Notes under the pieces: generated by a model
The model's input: only the letters and a program-made list of their open reading frames with translations
Databases searched by the model: none
Told to the model about the DNA's origin: nothing
Position numbers and translations under genes: made by a program
Source: Boothiomyces macroporosus
Lineage: Eukaryota > Chytridiomycota > Chytridiomycetes > Rhizophydiales > Terramycetaceae
NCBI GenBank assembly: GCA_027604185.1
Contig: JADGKB010000003.1
Location: 1-64,000, forward strand
DNA: 64,000 nucleotides
Direction of reading: 5' to 3'
Shown here: positions 22,643 through 33,089 of the stretch, piece by piece
Position numbering within the stretch: position 1 is the first letter of the stretch
Layout of the letters: each line of letters begins with the position of its first letter

Positions 22643-23404
22643 TTATTGAAACCACTTTTCATTTAAATTCAAATCTTTGAATAGATCCATCAGCCTAGTT
22701 TTTTCGTCTACTTTTGGTTTATATCGTCTCTTGATAAACAGCAGCAAGTAAAATGGAGAATAATCAGGTGTAAGTAAACTAAGCGAAAACAGAATAATTT
22801 TTTCCAGTTTGAGTTGAACCAAGTCCATTATAATGATAAATAACGCAAATGAAATCCTTAATTCCAGCGGTAAAAAGTAAGACAGCAAGTAGAATAAGAT
22901 TTTTGGTATTTTGGATTTGAATTTGATTTTTGACTTTCTGTTGAATCCAGCATCCAGCCGTTGTTTTGATATTTCTAATCTTTGGTTAAACATTAGTTTC
23001 TTGAACCAGTTATTCGTTTTTTGAATCTCTTTTTCTGATTTTGAAGCACAATCCTGACAAATATCGTGTGATCTCTTGTATATTCCCGTTTCTTGAACGA
23101 TCGAGAGAGAAACCTGTTGATTATGTAAGCAAAGAGTGCAGAATACGTTCTGTTTTTGTGTCCAGTTGGTGTAGGCTAGTTTTCGACTATTTTTGATACA
23201 AAACGAGCAGTAATGTGGGTTAATACAAGCATGTTCTGTAGGGTATGAATTATTGTATTCATCAATAGTATTTAGCGTCTGGCAGCTTTTACATTCGTAG
23301 TCTTTTTCGGTTCTTGGAATTAAATGGATTTTGTTGCACCCGAAACAATTTGTAATTCGTTTGTTGATTACCAGTCCGAAAAGTGAGAATAAACTAGTTA
23401 GCAA
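22643..23404 (-). CDS. Ima1 N-terminal-domain membrane protein
   Basis: A 253-residue protein resembling the N-terminal part of fungal Ima1 / animal Samp1 (TMEM201), inner nuclear membrane proteins that link chromatin or the LINC complex to microtubules. A short hydrophobic start leads into Cys pairs typical of the Ima1 zinc-binding region: CFGC near residue 20, CKSC near 37, CSFC near 67, CTLC near 91 and CQDC near 119. Two hydrophobic stretches follow, around KILFYLLSYFLPLELRI and IILFSLSLLTPDYSPFYLLL, probably two to three membrane spans. It is shorter than yeast Ima1, so it may be a minimal member. No intron. The stop (CAA TAA A) lies inside AATAAA. Confidence 0.72.
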   Translation of the reverse strand: MLTSLFSLFGLVINKRITNCFGCNKIHLIPRTEKDYECKSCQTLNTIDEYNNSYPTEHACINPHYCSFCIKNSRKLAYTNWTQKQNVFCTLCLHNQQVSLSIVQETGIYKRSHDICQDCASKSEKEIQKTNNWFKKLMFNQRLEISKQRLDAGFNRKSKIKFKSKIPKILFYLLSYFLPLELRISFALFIIIMDLVQLKLEKIILFSLSLLTPDYSPFYLLLFIKRRYKPKVDEKTRLMDLFKDLNLNEKWFQ

Positions 23405-23639
23405 GTGATTACTATTTAAATAGAAATCTAATTTGTACTTTGAAAAGGGAATAAATTATGAGCAAGGAAAAGATTAGTGTTTGCATTTTTTGGAAACTGA
23501 AAAATTTGGTGTGACTGATTGAGGCAAAGTGGAATGCCAACGCCATATCAGCAACGCATTATGACTTGCTCTTATGAATAATTTCTTTCGTGATTTTCAG
23601 TTGAAGAAGGGCAAACAAATTTAAACAAAAAACGCGTCC

Positions 23640-24430
23640 ATGACTCGATTTGAGGAGGATGAGATTGAAGAACCAAGAAAGAAATCATCAGCATTTCGAA
23701 TTGAAACATTTGGAGTAAAAATACCGGAAATTAAGCAACTAAAGGTATTGCTTGTTGGGGATCATGCAGTGGGAAAGACAAGCATATGCCATTCATTCAC
23801 TGGAAATCAAAATACGTTGGAATATATTCCAACCACAGGGATGGAGGTATACCACAGAAGAAAAGTTATCCCTGGAAGCGGAAAAGTTCAAGTGGATTTT
23901 GAAATATGGGATGTTGGTGGCAACTGCTTGGAAAACAGATATTTCTGTAACGCATTACTTCAAGCTGATATAATACTGTTTGTATACGACATTACTCATA
24001 TTGGAAGCTTCAAGAAACTTGGCCAGTTCTATAAAACTATGAAGAATTGGTATGGTGTCTTCAAGAACAATAATGAAAAGGATATTCGGTAAGTAATTAT
24101 AACATAGATTGCCATATACGTGTCTCATTCAAAACAAGAGTAAAATTTAAGCTAATATTAGCGGATCTGGAAAGCAAAAGGACAGTGTCTCAATCCCTGC
24201 ACCATGAATTCTTCACAAAGTGCCAGTTTAACCACCAGATTAGCTTTAACCTTTTAAAGCCAGAAATAATCAGACAAACGATATTACAAATTAGTTCGGA
24301 ATTATTGGGAATTACCGTCAATACCTTTAAAAAGAAGACGTTTGTGAATATAAAAAGACAGAATTCGATTATTAAAGAAATTAAAGATTACAGAAACAAG
24401 AGGACTTCGGAATTCTGCTCTCTAATGTAA
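23640..24430 (+). CDS. RAB28: RAB28-like small GTPase
   Basis: A 249-residue Ras-superfamily GTPase. The G1 loop is GDHAVGKTS (residues 40-48). The G3 segment is WDVGGN (90-95), like the WDIGGQ of RAB28 rather than the Rab consensus DTAGQ. G4 is NKTD (159-162), assembled only after two introns are removed. The C-terminal half resembles RAB28: DLESKRTVSQSLHHEF, then EIIRQTILQISSELLGI. The protein ends in the CaaX box CSLM, predicted to be farnesylated; RAB28 too ends in a CaaX box. RAB28 is associated with cilia and the BBSome. Position 95, equivalent to the catalytic Gln, is Asn. Exons: 23640-24088, 24108-24139, 24162-24430 (750 nt); introns are 19 and 22 nt. Confidence 0.85.
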
Positions 24431-24535
24431 TAAAAATGGTAAATTTGACTGTATCGAGCCTAGTATTATTTGAATGGACATTTCAAGACTATCAAGATCA
24501 AAGTGTTTAGAGCAAAAGTAAAAAACTTTGCAAAA

Positions 24536-27324
24536 ATGTCCGAGAGAGAGTTCAGGATGCACGCAACAGTGACAGAGCTGTTGGCGTACCTTGGAGTTGA
24601 TCAAGAACCAGAAAAGTTTCTAGACTTGTTAGAGAGCAAGAAAAGTTATTCTTCAGTATTCTTATTTAACTCAGGGAAATGCCTACCCACTGGCAGAAAA
24701 AATCGCCCTCAAAGCATCACAGCTTTCACAGGAAGCTCCGGAACGATTCCTATCTCTGTATGACCGACTATCAACTTTACAGATGCGGGAGCTTGAACCA
24801 TTACTATACATATTGAATCAGGTCCACTCTGATCCCACAGTTTCCAAAGCACTAAACGCCAAAAGACCAGATACGGCGAAAACACTTGCCCCCTCAACAC
24901 CAAAAACTAAAAGAGCAAGTCCGCCAGTCACTCCAGGATTATCCAAATCAAAATCATATTCTACTTTGTCAGGATCTACTCAATTCCAAACACCAAGGGT
25001 TGCAGAAATTATTAATAAGCAACGCAGTCAATCGAATCTCAATCAGACACCAAGCGCTTTTGGCACAACATTAAATCAAATGTCTATTAGTGAAAGCGAT
25101 AAAAAGAAACCTCTAAAGTCAGTCAGTTATGTTGAACATCAAGGAACACCGTTAGTGAAACTGGCTTCAAAGGACGCAATTGAACAAGAGGGCCTAATTA
25201 TTGAAGATTTGTTGTATGTCTTACTAGGTATTGACGGAGAATACATAAAAAGCACAAAAGGAGTTTACTCGGTCAGTCCAGAGCTTGACCCATCTTTGAC
25301 TGAATTAGTTAACAAAATATTGCCAGTCTGTACCTACTTGAATACTATAGAAAAGTTTATTGAAGAGCACATTGCTTTTGAATATGGAAAATGTCATCAT
25401 GCTCTGGCAGCCTGCCTTCGGCAAATAGTACAAGAATACTACATATTAGTGGCTCAATTGGAACATCAGGCGCATACAGATAAGCGATTCTCTCTACAAA
25501 AGCTTGTGTATTATTTTAAACCAACTGTGGAAACTTTTACAAATATTTATTTGATGATTGAAAATATAGAGGAGCAAAAACCAACACGATCAAATTCAAT
25601 CTTGACCAGTGAAAATATGGCTAAAATTGGTGGAACTCTACTCTCATTTTTGGCAGATAGAATGGTACTTTTAGGTGGAAATACCGAAGCAAAGAAACTG
25701 TATTCTCACCTCTTAAAAGAAACTGCCAAACCATATTTTGAAATGATTGAACTATGGGTCTGCAATGGTGTTCTTGAAGATCCCTATAATGAATTCATGA
25801 TTCAACAAAAAAAGAATTTAAGCAAAGAGATACTCAAGGAAGATTTTAACGATTTATACTGGGAACAGAGATATACTCTTGATATGGACAATGTACCGAT
25901 ATTCTTACAGCCATATAAGGAAAAGATATTGACAGCTGGAAAATATTTGAATGTCTTGAGAGAGTGTAACCAGAATATTAAAGAAATTAAACCTGAAGAA
26001 TTGCCAGACACTCAAATACATGGTATTCCTGACGCCCTAAAAATTGTAGAGGGCGAAAAGTAATTATTATTAATATAGGCTTCTCAAAGTCATTGGTCAA
26101 GGATATACCGCTTCCAATGAAACCTTGTTGAATTTACTACGGAAAGAATACAATTTAATGGATCGATTGCAGTCCATGAAAACGTTTTTCCTTTTGGATC
26201 AGTCCGACTATATCACCCATTTCCTTGATCTTGCTTATGAGCATTTAAACTTGCCAGCAAAAGAAGTTTCCCTGACAAAAATCACATCGTTGCTAGAGTT
26301 GGTAGTACGCACACCTTCTACCACTTGTTCTTCTGATCCTAATCGAGAAGATTTGTCCGCTGAACTATGCCCCATATCTCTTTTCGATCAATTGATGAAG
26401 ATTAACTCTATGGTTGGAATCGACATGAAAAAACACTTACAAAACATTAGATCCGGTAAATCGTTTGATATCAAAGAATCGCTAAGTCAGACGTCTGCAG
26501 AATCATTTGCAGGAGTTGCCTCTGGTCCGCTGTTGGGAATTGATGCTTTCTCGGTTACATTTACTGTCTCTTTCCCACTCTCTCTAGTATTGAACATGAA
26601 GGTGATGACAAAATATCAAATGCTTTTCCGTCACTTGCTCAAGTGTAAGGTACTAGAACGGCTTTTGGGATCCAATTGGTTAAATGAAACAAAATTATTG
26701 TCCAGCAAGAAATCCTTCTCTGGAATAGAAAAGAAAATCTTGATGCATATGACTGCCCTCCGAGGCAAAATGCTTCATTTTATCCAGCAAGTGATATTCT
26801 TTATGTTTTTTGAAGTAATCAACCCGCATTGGGACTTGATGATTGCAGATTTGAAAAAGGTTAGTTGGAACTAAAGTAGGCGGTTACGGTGGATGATTTG
26901 ATAAAGAAACATGATGATTTCTTGGATACTTGCCTTAAAGAATGTATGCTGACCAATACCAAATTGATTGCGGTAATTATTATTGATGTAGATTTTCAGT
27001 AGCTTAATCACAACCTGTCATTCATTTGTGAAATTCTCCGAGTATATTACAGAATCATTTACAACAAAAAAAGTGGACTCTTTCACTATTTCTGATATCA
27101 CAATCGAATCTGAGCCACATCAGTTCTTTACCCATCTGGAAACACTTGAACGCAGCTTTTTGTTGCAAATTCAATCTCTTATCGATGTTATTCAAGTTCT
27201 GGGTGTTGCCGAAACTGCTCGATTGGCTAGCTTGGTATCTCAACTAGATTTCAATAGCTACTATGCACACTTGGTACCAACTGCCCATTTTATTTTGAAC
27301 CCAGTGGTGGCTCCAATACAATAA
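24536..27324 (+). CDS. TUBGCP2: Gamma-tubulin complex component 2 (GCP2/Spc97)
   Basis: Core subunit of the gamma-tubulin small complex that nucleates microtubules at the spindle pole or basal body. The 903-residue product has both GRIP domains. GRIP1 contains [43 protein letters not shown] and [12 protein letters not shown], followed by [16 protein letters not shown], a GCP2-type block. GRIP2 contains [32 protein letters not shown] and [17 protein letters not shown]. These blocks fit GCP2 better than GCP3. Exons: 24536-24655, 24675-26059, 26079-26859, 26880-26972, 26992-27324 (2,712 nt); introns are 19, 19, 20 and 19 nt. The stop CAA TAA A sits inside AATAAA. The next gene converges, with 15 bases between stop codons. 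Confidence 0.94.
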
Positions 27325-27339
27325 ACTTTTTCGATTTTA

Positions 27340-28474
27340 TTAGTCAAATGGAATAGGTTTACGCAACTCTCCCTGAACAGCAGCGATCGAACTTGGGATT
27401 CGGATTGAACAGCATAGAGGATGCTCTTGGCCAAACGCATGAACATGCTCCATTTCAACTTCCGTACCGTCAGCGCTTCCTTTGAATTGAATAATTGACC
27501 CAAACAAGAAATGCTGCATGATTGGCAGTTTGTTGAGTACCTCGGCCTTGTACATTTTAAACATCCCAGAATTGACTTTTTCCCATTTCTTTACCCCTGA
27601 AATATCATCAAGCATTGGAGAATGCCACCGTAAAGTTGCAGATTTAATCTATGGTTATTAAAAATTACAGAGTTGATATGCTTGATGCTCGATAAATACA
27701 TGTACTTTTCTCCAAACTCTTCGAGGATTTCGGGATCATGGATAGATTTTGGTCGCAAGTATTTGTGTGTGGACAACTGGCCAGATCCAAATAAGAAAGG
27801 TAAAAAGTGATAATCGTCTAATCCCCACACACCGTGCGAGCCACTATATTAGAAAAAGGTTACGCTGGCTCCAGCCAATACGCATGGGTGAGTTTGCGCA
27901 TCACCATGATATACTGCCAGAATACTGAAAGCACCAGTGCAGGGTAATCCTCCTCCTTGATCAATCCAAGATGTTGTAGGCACAGCAAAAAGCACATAAA
28001 ACTAGCCTCATGTCCTGTACCATAATCGATTCTCTTGTAATCTCCAAAAGAAGCCAACAAATATGTTCCCACTTCCGTTTTGTAATCCTCTGGTACTATT
28101 GTCAACAGTTCCAGATGCTTCTCTGACAGTTTGTCATGCCATTTTCTAAAGCTTGGGTTTCCAAATCTAGATAGTCCAACGTCTGCTGGAGGAATTTCAT
28201 CGACCCAGGCCTTCAGCTTGTCCAAAAGCTCCATAAGAAATGTAATGTTATCTGATTTATCTGCAGAGTAATCCAGAGGTTTGTCGACCACTGCTTCATT
28301 CAGTTTTGTGATAAAACCCATATATTTTTCATAAGTTTCGCTTGTTTGGAATCTTTCCAGGTCACTCTTTGTGAGAATTTCCCTCTTTGGTATTCGCGGC
28401 GTGCTAGAGCAGCAGCTATCTGAATTGTGGGTGTGGGCGTCTCTACTGTGTGAATTATCTGAACTTGAAATCAT
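27340..28474 (-). CDS. Serine/threonine phosphatase 2A activator (PTPA/Rrd)
   Basis: A peptidyl-prolyl isomerase-like activator of PP2A-type phosphatases, 364 residues. Conserved blocks are [34 protein letters not shown], then [19 protein letters not shown] and [10 protein letters not shown] (both spanning the first splice), [20 protein letters not shown] and [19 protein letters not shown]. Exons: 28474-27864, 27843-27669, 27648-27340 (1,095 nt); both introns are 20 nt. Upstream in-frame Met codons exist, but the ATG at 28474 gives the usual N-terminal length and avoids overlap with the divergent gene at 28532. Yeasts have two paralogues (Rrd1, Rrd2); I cannot say which this matches. The stop shares bases with AATAAA. 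Confidence 0.95.
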
Positions 28475-28531
28475 TTTGGGTTGGAAAGAATAAATTAGAG
28501 TGGCTTGGAAAACCCCTCTGCTGTACCAACT

Positions 28532-29215
28532 ATGGCGAACGGACATTTACAAGATCTGAACTCAGACGTCTTTTTCTTTCAAATGGTATCCTACAACCTA
28601 CTACATCGAGGATTGTATGTGTTCTCACTCTATGGATGCACCTATCTCCCTTATCTAAAGCTTGGAATGGATTTGTATTATCAAGATCTCTATGTCGGCA
28701 AGCCTTGTCAAAACGTATCTCCTATATTTCAGAATATTTGTTTTGATCAATTTGGAACAGACTGGACTGTATTCACGTAATATTCATCTAAATCTAGCGA
28801 ACTTGGATGTGCTCTTGTCCTTTCCCTTCTAGGTACTTTGTTGATATTAGTGCAGACTGTATTCACCCTCTACATGTGTCTATTTCACATGAAAGATAAG
28901 GATGGGGACTTTTTGGTTGGGGCTGAGGATGGATGTTGTGGTATCATGGCAATTGTCCTGTCAGGAATTGCGAATGATGAGGCACCAAAAACAAAGTCAA
29001 AGGCCTACAAGCGTAGGGCTATTTCGAGATTCTTGACAATTGGCTTCCAAGTTCCAATTATCGTAATCACCTGTCTGTCCCTCAACATCATTTCACGACC
29101 AACTGCATGGTACTCTGAAAAAACGTCTGTTTTTGTGCTACTTACAGTGCTGATGCTAAACTTGACTAATTTGATTGAAAATATCTTTGAAGTAGTCGCG
29201 ATTATTTACTCTTGA
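28532..29215 (+). CDS. Hypothetical membrane protein (220 aa)
   Basis: A 220-residue protein with about four hydrophobic segments: around VSYNLLHRGLYVFSLYG, CALVLSLLGTLLILVQTVF, FLTIGFQVPIIVITCLSL and FVLLTVLMLNLTNLIE. A hydrophilic loop between spans two and three has CC (EDGCCGIMA) and a Lys/Arg-rich patch (KTKSKAYKRRAISR). I do not recognise the family. Exons: 28532-28776 and 28798-29215 (663 nt); the 21-nt intron carries a stop in the first frame and restores a transmembrane segment when removed. It is divergent from PTPA with only 57 bases between start codons, so they probably share a promoter. It converges on the 685-residue membrane protein gene. Confidence 0.75.
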
Positions 29216-29238
29216 TGTTTTGAATAAATTATACTTTA

Positions 29239-31337
29239 TTAGATTGCTGTGTTCAGGATTTGCAATCCAAGTAGCCTGACTAATCTAAGTGTGTAATAAG
29301 TTAGCGTAAAGCCAATTCCGATCAAGTAGTTTGCCAATAGATTGACACCCACCATAAATGTAATCCACGATTGCGGATTCCATCTAATTAAATCTCCGGG
29401 GCTGGTTGGGGAGAGGATCTGCAATTGTACCAGCAAATAAATCATCACACAAGAGTAAAACACCGCCAATAAAACCATCAGTGTCGTTATGGGAGAAAAC
29501 ACCTTCTCAAACGCCTTTTTTAGCAAAGTTGATCTGGAATACTGCTTATCCAACCTTTCATAGTAGTACAATAGTGGAATATTGATCAAAGAATTTGAAA
29601 TATTGGATACAATTGGTGAAAGCGAAATTGCTGTCAACAGTAAGGACATGTAGAGGGTGCTTTCAAACAGTTTGGTTCCTAAACTTACCAAAAAAATATA
29701 CAAGAAGAGTCCATTCGAGTACAAATCAAATGCAAATAAAAGCGCTTTGAGCGTTAAGGTAATTGCTAATGCTGGCGCTTGGTGTTGGAAGCCAATGTAA
29801 TAGCACCTATGCGCAGCATGGAATATAATGGTGATCAAGGCACTTAGTCCCCAAAGCAGCAACAGTATGTAGTTGTGATACTTTGGATTTGCCCAGTCTT
29901 GAATATTAATGTCAGTTTTTTCTATGTTAAACATTCACCTACCAAGAGTATTGGCTGCGTTTGGATCAGTTAGCACTTCGGAAAGTCTGTAGGAGTATAT
30001 GCGCACAATAAAGTTTGCAATTAATGGAATAATATCTACCAATAATTCATGGTCTGCAATAAGTGCCCAAACAGATGCAATATAGCGAATCTAATTTAAA
30101 CAGCAAGTACGCTATCCCATTGATAGGTATCCCAAAAAATCCATATTCTTCGCGGCCAAGCCTTGATACAAGTCCCAATAACATCAACTCCAGAAAGAAC
30201 TAATATTGAAATATACAGCGGTTCTGCTCCAACGACCGATACGTCAGGCTCATTTAGTACACGAAAAACAGTAATATATGTGTAGATGAGAAAAGTAACA
30301 GACCGAAGGACTTGAACGATTCTCCACCAAGGAGTTTTCTCATTTATATGAGATTGTAGTTTTTCTTCCACAGGGCTGGAAAGCGTCATTGAAGATGGAT
30401 TCACCGTTTCATTCCCCAACTCGACGGTGGTTTCTTTTCTGGCGCTAGATTGTCGAATATCGCTTCTGACTGTCCCAGACTCACTCGTTCTCTGTGCAGA
30501 TATGTTGGTCAAAGATCGGCTTTCCACAAGAGGTCGCTCATGATATGAAGAGCGTTTTGGTTCTTCTATAATCTGTCTGATATTTGAAGGTGGCGAATTA
30601 TATTGAGTGCCCGCTTTTGAGCCATTATTTTCTCTTCTATCACCAATGGCGCCATTTACCATATCAATATTGGTGTTTCGATGTTGGTTCATGTACGAAG
30701 CTTGGGAATCTCGTGAGTAATTAGAAGCAATTTGAGTTCCGGTTGTACCATATTGAGCATTGTAAACGTTTCTGGGTTGGTGTACTGGTTGAGAATGATA
30801 GTTATTGGTGTGAGGTGGATAATAAGGCGGTTGTTGTACATGATGCACGTTATTATTTACAATCACAGTATGGATGACGTTGATTGGGGTATTGCGAACT
30901 GCGACAGGTGGCCTTTCTTCTTTGTGAGATACATTTGGCGCAAGTTCAGCTATTTTTACAGGCTGAACTGCAATGTAATTGTTTGTCACGCGAGTTTCAG
31001 CACTATTATTGTTATTCACAGTGTTATTGACTATGGCTGTTGTGTTGTTTTGGGTTATTGGCGTGATGTTTTGAACTACTGTGTTTTTCACCGAAACACT
31101 CTCTTTAGGTAAAGCGGAAGGTTCAAGTTTCATTTCATCTACTTTTGGAGCCGATTTTTTTGATTCAGCTTGTTTGTAAGGTTTCAGAGTAGGATAAGCG
31201 GACTTCCAATGTGAAAAATCAACTTTGGAAGACTCCTCTGGTTCATCAATATCTATTTTAGATATTGGCGGACTCCAATATTGAAAGTCGTTAAACTCGC
31301 CTCCTTTTCTTGGTTTAGCTTTTGAGTTGCTGTCCAT
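29239..31337 (-). CDS. Hypothetical multi-spanning membrane protein with disordered Asn-rich N-terminus (685 aa)
   Basis: The first 350 or so residues are low-complexity, rich in Asn, Gln, Ser and Thr (ITQNNTTAIVNNTVNNNNS, then NNNVHHVQQPPYYPPHTNN). The rest holds about nine hydrophobic segments, starting at VLRSVTFLIYTYITVFRVL and ending TLTYYTLRLVRLLGLQILN. I do not recognise the family; it is not obviously a CTL, although CTL genes flank it. Exons: 31337-30111, 30090-29943, 29921-29239 (2,058 nt); introns are 20 and 21 nt. The start ATG at 31337 is the first true ATG of the frame. The stop overlaps AATAAA. A long disordered cytosolic tail on a polytopic protein suggests a scaffold or signalling role, which is a guess. 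Confidence 0.72.
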
Positions 31338-31435
31338 AAATGTGTCAGAACGCGACAATCAAAATAAATAATGTCCAGCCTCAAAATTGGTAATACTTGT
31401 GAAAAAACAAACATTTATTCAAGCAGCTGGGAGAC

Positions 31436-33013
31436 TTATGGTCCGTATAGTACATGAGGGTACACTTCTCTAATTTTGTAGTACAGTTCTGGTTTTGTTG
31501 CCAGCAAAGCTTGTGGGTCTTCTGCCAGACATACAAATGAAGTAACCACTCCAGAATGAAGTACATTCGCAACTACATAGAATTGGAAAATTCCGACAAC
31601 AAAGGCAAACAACCCTCCAACCGCGAAATTGGCACCTCCCACTCTGTTACTTTGTGTGGCAGCCAAGTAAATAACTCCACAAATTGCGTTACAAATACCG
31701 ACAAGAATTCCCCCTAATACTAATACTCTTCCAACCAAGCAATCGTTGATTAATGCGTCTACTCCTCTGCTCTTTGCCAAATGCCAAGTGTCCTTTGCTG
31801 CCTGACAGTACTCTTTGCCATACACCGCTACTTGAACGAATGCATAAGTATTCATATATTCAAGAATGTCCCCGAAAACCGTAAGAATGCACGATAATAA
31901 GCACAAGATGAATCCCGAAAAGATGTTTCTTCTGTCATCACTTCGTTTTTGATCAACAACAAGTTTGACAGTTTGTAAAGCCGCAATGAGCAATGATCCA
32001 TAGCATACTGACCCAAAACTGGTTGTGATCAAACGTTTGGCAGATCTAATTGTTGGATTCTCAAACGGTACAAAAATGTTTCCAGCAGAATCCTTGATCC
32101 CATTAAAGTAGAAAGTTGCAAACGTCTATTGTTAAATTCATGTACTCCACAGCAAATGGCGTGAACGCAATTGGAAATAACTTGGCTGCACCAATAAAAG
32201 ATGAAAATCTAAATTAGGCTGTAGGTACCGAATAGACATAGAAAAAGTTTAGTGCCCCAGATGACAAAGACTGTTGTTGATTTGCAACTGTCAATCCAAC
32301 CAAAGTCATTGCCCACCAAAATGTAAACAGCATTTGAAAACAAAGCCCGACAGCACCACTAACAATCATCCCATAATATTTAGCCGTTACTGTAGTTACA
32401 GTATTCAATAAAATTTTGGTGAATGGCTATCTTAGTAATAAAATACAATTCTAAATCTCCAGCTGTTGTATATCCAATAAGTCACGCCAGCAGCCAAGAC
32501 ACAGAAAATTCCTTGAATAATTCCACCATAGACAAATGAAATTAGAGCAAGTGTCAAGTAGGCGAATATAGACAATAAAAAGGTCACTTTGATTAACGTT
32601 CCTGCAAACTTTTGCAGTGCTAGAAAGAATACAAAACACAGTACAGCACCTGTGACTGCTGTTGTAAAGAATAGACCAGATAAACGAGACGTATCATAGT
32701 TTCCACCTTGCCTGGAAGCGTTGTTCTGGAGTTGGGTGTAAGCTTTATTAGACGGTGCTTACCAAATATTGACAGAATAGCAAATCCAAACATTGCAATT
32801 AACCAAGAGATAGTTGCCCAGACATCCTATATTAATTGTAATTACTTTGATCGAAGTCTGTTGGAACCGGGATTCTTTCTTTGGAGGTTGCCATTGTGCT
32901 TGTTGCTGTTGAAAGTAGGGTTGAGTAGGAGAGGGAAAGTATACTGGTGGAGGTTGACTAGGATTGTACATTTGGAGATTTTTGTTGAAATTGGATGACG
33001 TTGTTTGATGCAT
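31436..33013 (-). CDS. Pns1/CTL (SLC44) family membrane transporter, paralogue E
   Basis: A 492-residue CTL transporter about 12 kb from the main array. The N-terminus is Pro/Gln-rich (PSQPPPVYFPSPTQPYFQQQ) before KKESRF, the counterpart of KKEDRF. Family blocks are QKFAGTLIKVT, YNSWRFRIPFTKILLNTVT, FIFYWCSQVISNCVH, GSVCYGSLLIAALQ, EYMNTYAFVQVAVYGKEYC, AKSRGVDALINDCLVG and FVCLAEDPQALLATKPELY. Exons: 33013-32846, 32826-32763, 32742-32447, 32426-32229, 32208-32146, 32125-31436 (1,479 nt); the five introns are 19-20 nt. Introns 1 and 4 match positions used in paralogue A; the others are private or only roughly matched in B and C. It is the most intron-rich member of the family here. Confidence 0.92.
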
Positions 33014-33089
33014 CTAAACAATAGAAATCAAGCAGATTACTCACTTTTATGCAAGTTGAAATCTATAGAGATTTTTTATTGCATTACTA

